From contig CAKTXB010000075.1 of the NCBI GenBank assembly GCA_934630555.1, positions 1 through 8,191 of the forward strand: a DNA stretch of 8,191 nucleotides, given 5' to 3'. The stretch comes from an uncultured Oscillospiraceae bacterium. Lineage in GTDB: Bacteria > Bacillota > Clostridia > Oscillospirales > Oscillospiraceae. The notes below the pieces were generated by a model that saw nothing but the letters and a program-made list of their open reading frames with translations, did not search any database and was not told where the DNA came from. The translations under genes were made by a program, and so were the position numbers. Shown here piece after piece: positions 5,666-8,191 of this stretch (within the stretch, counting starts at the first letter, position 1; every line of letters starts with the position of its first letter).

Positions 5666-6631
5666 TTACGTCTGCGTCGGCGCGGCCTCGCGCTCCGTTA
5701 CGTTCGCGTGCGCGCGCACAAATACAATGGCCTTCTTCATCCGCGCGTTCTGCCGCACGGCCTTGTCAAACTCGTCCGTGACATACGGCTTCAGCTGCTC
5801 CATCGTCATGCCGTTCTGGCGGCACACGCTCGCGTATTCCTGCGCCAGCTCGTCCTCCGTTTCCTGCAGGCCCTCCAGCGCCGCAATGGCCTCCGCCGTT
5901 TTCTGAATGCGCAGGCTCATCTCGGCCTCCGGCCGCGTTTGCTCCCGCAGCTGCTCCATCGTGTCGCCCGTAAACTGGCAATACATTTCCAGCGTCAGCC
6001 CGCGCTGCGCCAGCTGTGCCTGCATGGCCTGCATCTGCGCGTCCAGCGCCGCGTCCAGCTCCTGCTGCGTCGGCGCAAAGTCCAGCGTCGCCGCCGCCTG
6101 CCGCATCAGCTTGTCCTGCAATTCCATCTCCGCACGCTCGGCGTAATAGCTTTCCAGGCTCTCACGCATCCGCTGCCGCATCTGGGCCATATTCTCGCAC
6201 TGCCCGACTTCCTTTGCAAATACATCGTCCAGCGCATACGGCGTCTTTTCGCGGATCTCATGCACTGTGCACGCAAACGCCGCTTCCTTCCCGGCCAGCT
6301 CCTTCGCGTGATAGTCCGCCGGGAATGTCACCCGCACCGTCACGCGGTCGCCCGCCCTGCTGCCGACCAGCTGCTCCTCAAAGCCCGGAATGAACATCCC
6401 GCTGCCCAGCGTCAGCGTCTGCCCCTGCGCCGTGCCGCCGTCAAACGCCACACCGTCGATCGTACCGGCATAGTCCAGAACCAGCTCGTCGCCGCTTTGC
6501 GCCGCCCGGCCCTCGATCTTCCGAATGCGCGGGCTCTGCTGCTGCATCTTCACGATCTGCCGGTCCACCTCTGCCTCCGTCACCGGAACTTTTTCCAGCG
6601 TTCCCGAAAGGCCCTTGTAAATCAATGCCAT
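5666..6631 (-). CDS. trigger-factor-like chaperone/PPIase lacking the ribosome-binding domain
   Basis: This 321-residue protein aligns by eye with trigger factor from just before its FKBP domain to its end; full trigger factor is about 430 residues. Residues 1-43 match the linker (YKGL at 5-8). Residues about 44-128 are an FKBP-type prolyl isomerase domain, with GDELVLDYAG (47-56), LGSGMFIPGFEEQL (75-88), FPADYHAKELAGK (103-115) and VHEI. Residues 129-321 are the helical, Gln- and Met-rich chaperone arms. The N-terminal domain with the ribosome-docking GFRxGKxP loop is absent. The start is convincing: GGGAG at 7 bases before the ATG and A/T-rich promoter-like DNA beyond, so it looks like a designed short protein rather than a broken gene. 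No signal peptide, so it is cytosolic. A role as a non-ribosomal chaperone or isomerase is inferred; a full-length tig may exist elsewhere. It is a single-gene unit bounded by hairpins. Confidence 0.85.
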   Translation of the reverse strand: MALIYKGLSGTLEKVPVTEAEVDRQIVKMQQQSPRIRKIEGRAAQSGDELVLDYAGTIDGVAFDGGTAQGQTLTLGSGMFIPGFEEQLVGSRAGDRVTVRVTFPADYHAKELAGKEAAFACTVHEIREKTPYALDDVFAKEVGQCENMAQMRQRMRESLESYYAERAEMELQDKLMRQAAATLDFAPTQQELDAALDAQMQAMQAQLAQRGLTLEMYCQFTGDTMEQLREQTRPEAEMSLRIQKTAEAIAALEGLQETEDELAQEYASVCRQNGMTMEQLKPYVTDEFDKAVRQNARMKKAIVFVRAHANVTEREAAPTQT

Positions 6632-6657
6632 TGTGATTCTCCCAATATCAAAAAATT

Positions 6658-6687
6658 TTTATTGTTTTAATAATAAACGCTTGTCAC
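6658..6687 (-). promoter_or_regulatory. candidate promoter for the trigger-factor-like gene
   Basis: On the minus strand GTGACA (6687-6682), 18 bases, then AATAAA (6663-6658), in a markedly A/T-rich stretch within otherwise GC-rich DNA. The predicted leader is about 20 bases, ending in GGGAGAATCACA before the ATG. The -35 overlaps the hairpin CACCGG/CCGGTG (6685-6703). Matches to consensus are moderate; TATTAT at about 6670-6675 is an alternative -10. Confidence 0.4.
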
Positions 6688-6732
6688 CGGTTTTGCCCCG
6701 GTGTTCGGAACACCGCAACCGTGCCTCCGGCG

Positions 6733-6768
6733 GCTGACTTTTTTCTGCCTTGCCAGAAAAAAGTCAGC
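6733..6768. repeat. 15-bp perfect inverted repeat with A/T tract
   Basis: GCTGACTTTTTTCTG (6733-6747) pairs perfectly with CAGAAAAAAGTCAGC (6754-6768) around CCTTGC. An A-run follows on the plus strand. Its build resembles the CTTTCTTTCCC/GGGAAAGAAAG palindromes that open both hairpin arrays, so it may be another member of the same intergenic repeat group. It is not a good minus-strand terminator because no T-run follows on that side. Confidence 0.6.
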
Positions 6769-7156
6769 AAAAAAGAGGCGCTTTAGGACGCGTGGACTTC
6801 TACCGCATTACCACTACTGAGGCCATCAAACTTGTAACTAGTTGCAAACGAACGTACTCTCCCAAAAGGAACTACCCCCTCCAAGCTCGCCAGAGAGCTG
6901 CCCTAATTTGGCAGTCGTTGCCACAGAAGCAGTGCCAACAATCCCCACAGCTCAAAAACCAAGAACCCAGTCACGTATTCGCCGAAACTGCCGACCCTAA
7001 GAACCAACTCTCGTCAAAATTGGGCAACAGCGCAGCGCCTTGCCCCGCCGTAACACGAAACAAATCCAGCTCGCGCCTTCGGCGCAATCGCTCGGCAGTG
7101 CCGTCAAGCGTTTTGCCGAACGCACCTGCAAGTTTCAGCCCCGAGGATAATCCAAA
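6769..7156. other. unassigned stretch without a convincing gene
   Basis: About 390 bases with no credible coding region. A plus-strand frame stays open through it to 7226, but has only a TTG start inside the preceding hairpin, no ribosome-binding site, and runs out into flanking hairpins. The stretch is visibly less GC-rich and less repetitive than its flanks. Small inverted repeats occur, such as CTGCC/GGCAG (6899-6915 region), GCGCC-TTC-GGCGC (about 7073-7085) and CGGCA/TGCCG (about 7093-7103). No tRNA, RNase P, tmRNA or known riboswitch is recognised. It is bounded by strong hairpins on both sides. It could be a structured RNA, a decayed gene or the body of a repeat element. Confidence 0.4.
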
Positions 7157-7178
7157 AAGGGGGCCCGCAGGCCCCCTT
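7157..7178 (-). terminator. GGGGGCC-stem hairpin, terminator-like on the minus strand
   Basis: AAGGGGGCC (7157-7165) pairs with GGCCCCCTT (7170-7178) around CGCA. On the minus strand the stem runs into TTTTT (7158-7154), so it would stop transcription coming from the protease side before it entered the unassigned stretch. Confidence 0.55.
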
Positions 7179-7195
7179 GTGGCCGTTGGGGGATC

Positions 7196-7227
7196 GTCAA
7201 GGGGGCCATTCGGAAGGCCCCCTTGAC
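7196..7227. repeat. 12-bp perfect inverted repeat related to the preceding hairpin
   Basis: GTCAAGGGGGCC (7196-7207) pairs with GGCCCCCTTGAC (7216-7227) around ATTCGGAA. It shares the AAGGGGGCC/GGCCCCCTT core with 7157-7178, so the two are diverged copies of one unit, 39 bases apart. No T-run follows directly on either strand. Confidence 0.6.
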
Positions 7228-7241
7228 CGCCTTTCTTTACA

Positions 7242-7542
7242 CCGCCGGCGGCGCTTTCTTTCCCCGCGGGAAAGAAAGGGGGGCCGAGCCGCCCCCCTAG
7301 CAGGCACTGCCAGAAAAACCGTACAACCTAAAAGGTTGCAAAGCCCAAAACCACAGGGTACCGGGGCGAAGCCCCGTAAACCCCGCACGACCTGTAAGGT
7401 TGCAAAAACAACAGGCCACCGGGGCGAAGCCCTGTAACCCCCGCGCAGCCTTTCAGGCTGCAAAAAACAAGGGGCCACGGGGCAACGCCCCGTACCCCGC
7501 GCGCCCTGTCGGGCGCAAAAAGAAGCGCGCCTTTCGGCGCGC
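7242..7542. repeat. GC-rich hairpin array, copy B
   Basis: A series of perfect or near-perfect inverted repeats: CCGCCGGCGG (7242-7251), CTTTCTTTCCC/GGGAAAGAAAG (7254-7278), GCAG-GCA-CTGC (7300-7310), CAACCT-AAA-AGGTTG (7324-7338), CGGGGC-GAA-GCCCCG (7362-7376), CGACCT-GTA-AGGTTG (7388-7402), CGGGGC-GAA-GCCCTG (7420-7434), GCAGCCT-TTC-AGGCTGC (7445-7461), ACGGGGC-AAC-GCCCCGT (7477-7493), GCGCCC-TGTC-GGGCGC (7501-7516) and GCGCGCC-TTTC-GGCGCGC (7525-7542). A-stem and GGGGC-stem units alternate in the same order as in copy A. Copy B also sits directly after the 3' end of a minus-strand gene. Stems differ between copies while pairing is kept, which argues for selection on, or repeated copying of, the hairpin form. 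Confidence 0.8.
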
Positions 7543-7571
7543 AAAAAAGCCGCCCGGCCTTTCGGCCGGGC
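7543..7571 (-). terminator. intrinsic terminator of the HtrA-like gene
   Basis: GCCCGGCC (7552-7559) pairs with GGCCGGGC (7564-7571). In minus-strand RNA this is an 8-bp GC stem capped by a GAAA (GNRA) tetraloop and followed by GGC and six U's (7548-7543). It starts 9 bases after the stop codon. The neighbouring hairpin at 7525-7542 has the same GAAA loop and also a T-run, so the gene ends in stacked terminators. Confidence 0.85.
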
Positions 7572-7580
7572 AGTTCCTTT

Positions 7581-8191
7581 TTATTGTAATGCCTCATCCA
7601 TCAGGACGACCTCCACCGTACCGCTCTTGCCGCTGCGATAGATCGTCAGCGTCACCGTGTCTCCGGCGGAGAAGTTATTTTTCACTGCATTCAGCTCCTC
7701 CACGCTCGACACCGCCGTGCCGTTGATGGCCGTGATGATGTCGCCCTCGCGGATGCCCGCAGCATAAGCATCGCTGTTTTTTGACACATTCGTCACATAC
7801 ACGCCGTCCGGCAGGTGATAATACACCCGTGCCGCCGTGGGCAGGCACTCACCTGAAATGCCGATCGCCGGCCGGCCGGCCACATAGCCGTTTTGGATCA
7901 GCTCGTCAATAATGGGCTTCGCCGTAGAGATCGGGATGGCGAACCCCAGCCCCTCCACCGTCGCCTGCGAATAATATGCGCTCAGCTTCATGGCGTTGAT
8001 GCCAATGACCTGCCCGTAACAGTTGATGAGCGGCCCGCCGGAGTTGCCGTTATTGAGCGCCGCATTCGTCTGAATGAGCGTCATCTCGCGGTCGTTTACC
8101 ATCAGATCGCGGTTGATGGCCGAAATAATGCCGTCCGTCAACGTGCCGCGCAGCTTCACGCCCAGCGGGTCGCCGATGGCCACCACCGTGT
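7581..8191 (-). CDS. htrA: HtrA/DegP-type serine protease with PDZ domain (C-terminal part)
   Basis: The 5' end lies beyond the window; about 203 residues are visible. They begin in the protease core at TVVAIGDPLG and include the oxyanion-hole/catalytic serine motif NGNSGGPL (Ser codon at 8040-8042) and GLGFAIP (about 7950). The catalytic His and Asp would be upstream and are not seen. A PDZ domain follows (GVYVTNVSKNSDAYAAGI, then EGDIITAINGTAV), ending in a VTLTIYRSG strand close to the C-terminus. Only one PDZ domain is present, as in many Gram-positive HtrA proteins, which are normally membrane-anchored and degrade misfolded proteins outside the cytoplasm; the anchor cannot be checked here. 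A GTG near 8186 is an internal Val codon, not a start. The gene ends in a strong terminator and the hairpin array. Confidence 0.95.
   Translation of the reverse strand, partial: TVVAIGDPLGVKLRGTLTDGIISAINRDLMVNDREMTLIQTNAALNNGNSGGPLINCYGQVIGINAMKLSAYYSQATVEGLGFAIPISTAKPIIDELIQNGYVAGRPAIGISGECLPTAARVYYHLPDGVYVTNVSKNSDAYAAGIREGDIITAINGTAVSSVEELNAVKNNFSAGDTVTLTIYRSGKSGTVEVVLMDEALQ

Noticed and set aside
6790..6830. tRNA-like run on the minus strand
   Set aside because: Only a D-loop-like string is present. There is no matching D stem, no GGTTCRA T-loop and no acceptor pairing.
6750..7226. 158-residue plus-strand open frame
   Set aside because: The only start is a TTG inside a hairpin loop, without a ribosome-binding site, and its C-terminal part is encoded by GGGGGCC hairpins. 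No protein family is recognised.
7197..7597. Several overlapping open frames across hairpin array B
   Set aside because: They are low-complexity Gly/Arg/Cys/Pro-rich translations of inverted repeats, in a region that begins with the protease terminator.

Overview
The window is high-GC DNA that most resembles a gut-type Clostridia genome of the Oscillospiraceae/Ruminococcaceae kind. The reasons are the Gram-positive style Shine-Dalgarno sequences (GGAGG/AGGAGGA), the clostridial set of tetrahydrofolate one-carbon genes, a DUF1576-like membrane protein and GC-rich intergenic hairpin arrays. The genus cannot be fixed from this sequence. All six credible protein genes are on the minus strand, so the window is best read from right to left.

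Right end (8191 to about 7543): the C-terminal part of an HtrA/DegP-type serine protease (catalytic-Ser motif and PDZ domain), followed by a strong intrinsic terminator. From 7542 down to 6632 there is nearly 1 kb without a convincing gene. It holds a dense array of short GC-rich hairpins (7242-7542), two larger GGGGGCC-stem hairpins, an unassigned stretch of about 390 bp (6769-7156), a 15-bp A/T-tract hairpin and a probable promoter for the next gene. That gene (5666-6631) is a trigger-factor-like chaperone/prolyl isomerase that lacks the N-terminal ribosome-binding domain.

Middle (5160-5665): the chaperone gene ends in two hairpins. Then comes a good sigma-70-type promoter (TTGACG-17-TATTCT). 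Its predicted start lies within 5 bases of a 166-bp imperfect palindrome (5271-5436) that has 17-bp perfect ends and a 14-bp perfect centre. A TATAAT box follows, and then the one-carbon gene group.

Left half (5159 to 296): fhs (formate-THF ligase), fchA (methenyl-THF cyclohydrolase/cyclodeaminase type), folD (methylene-THF dehydrogenase) and a DUF1576-like polytopic membrane protein. Fhs, FchA and FolD together convert formate to 5,10-methylene-THF or the reverse. The FolD here has lost the Lys and Gln of the usual cyclohydrolase site, so the separate FchA probably carries that step. Terminator-like hairpins lie directly in front of the ribosome-binding sites of fchA and of the membrane protein gene, leaving no room for a promoter. 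This suggests one operon with stepped-down expression.

Left end (1-322): a second hairpin array, clearly related to the one after the protease. It forms the 3' flank of the membrane protein gene and even encodes its last residues.

The points most worth a second look are the promoter-linked palindrome, the split FolD/FchA activity, the trigger factor without a ribosome-binding domain, the paired hairpin arrays, and the internal duplication in the DUF1576-like protein.
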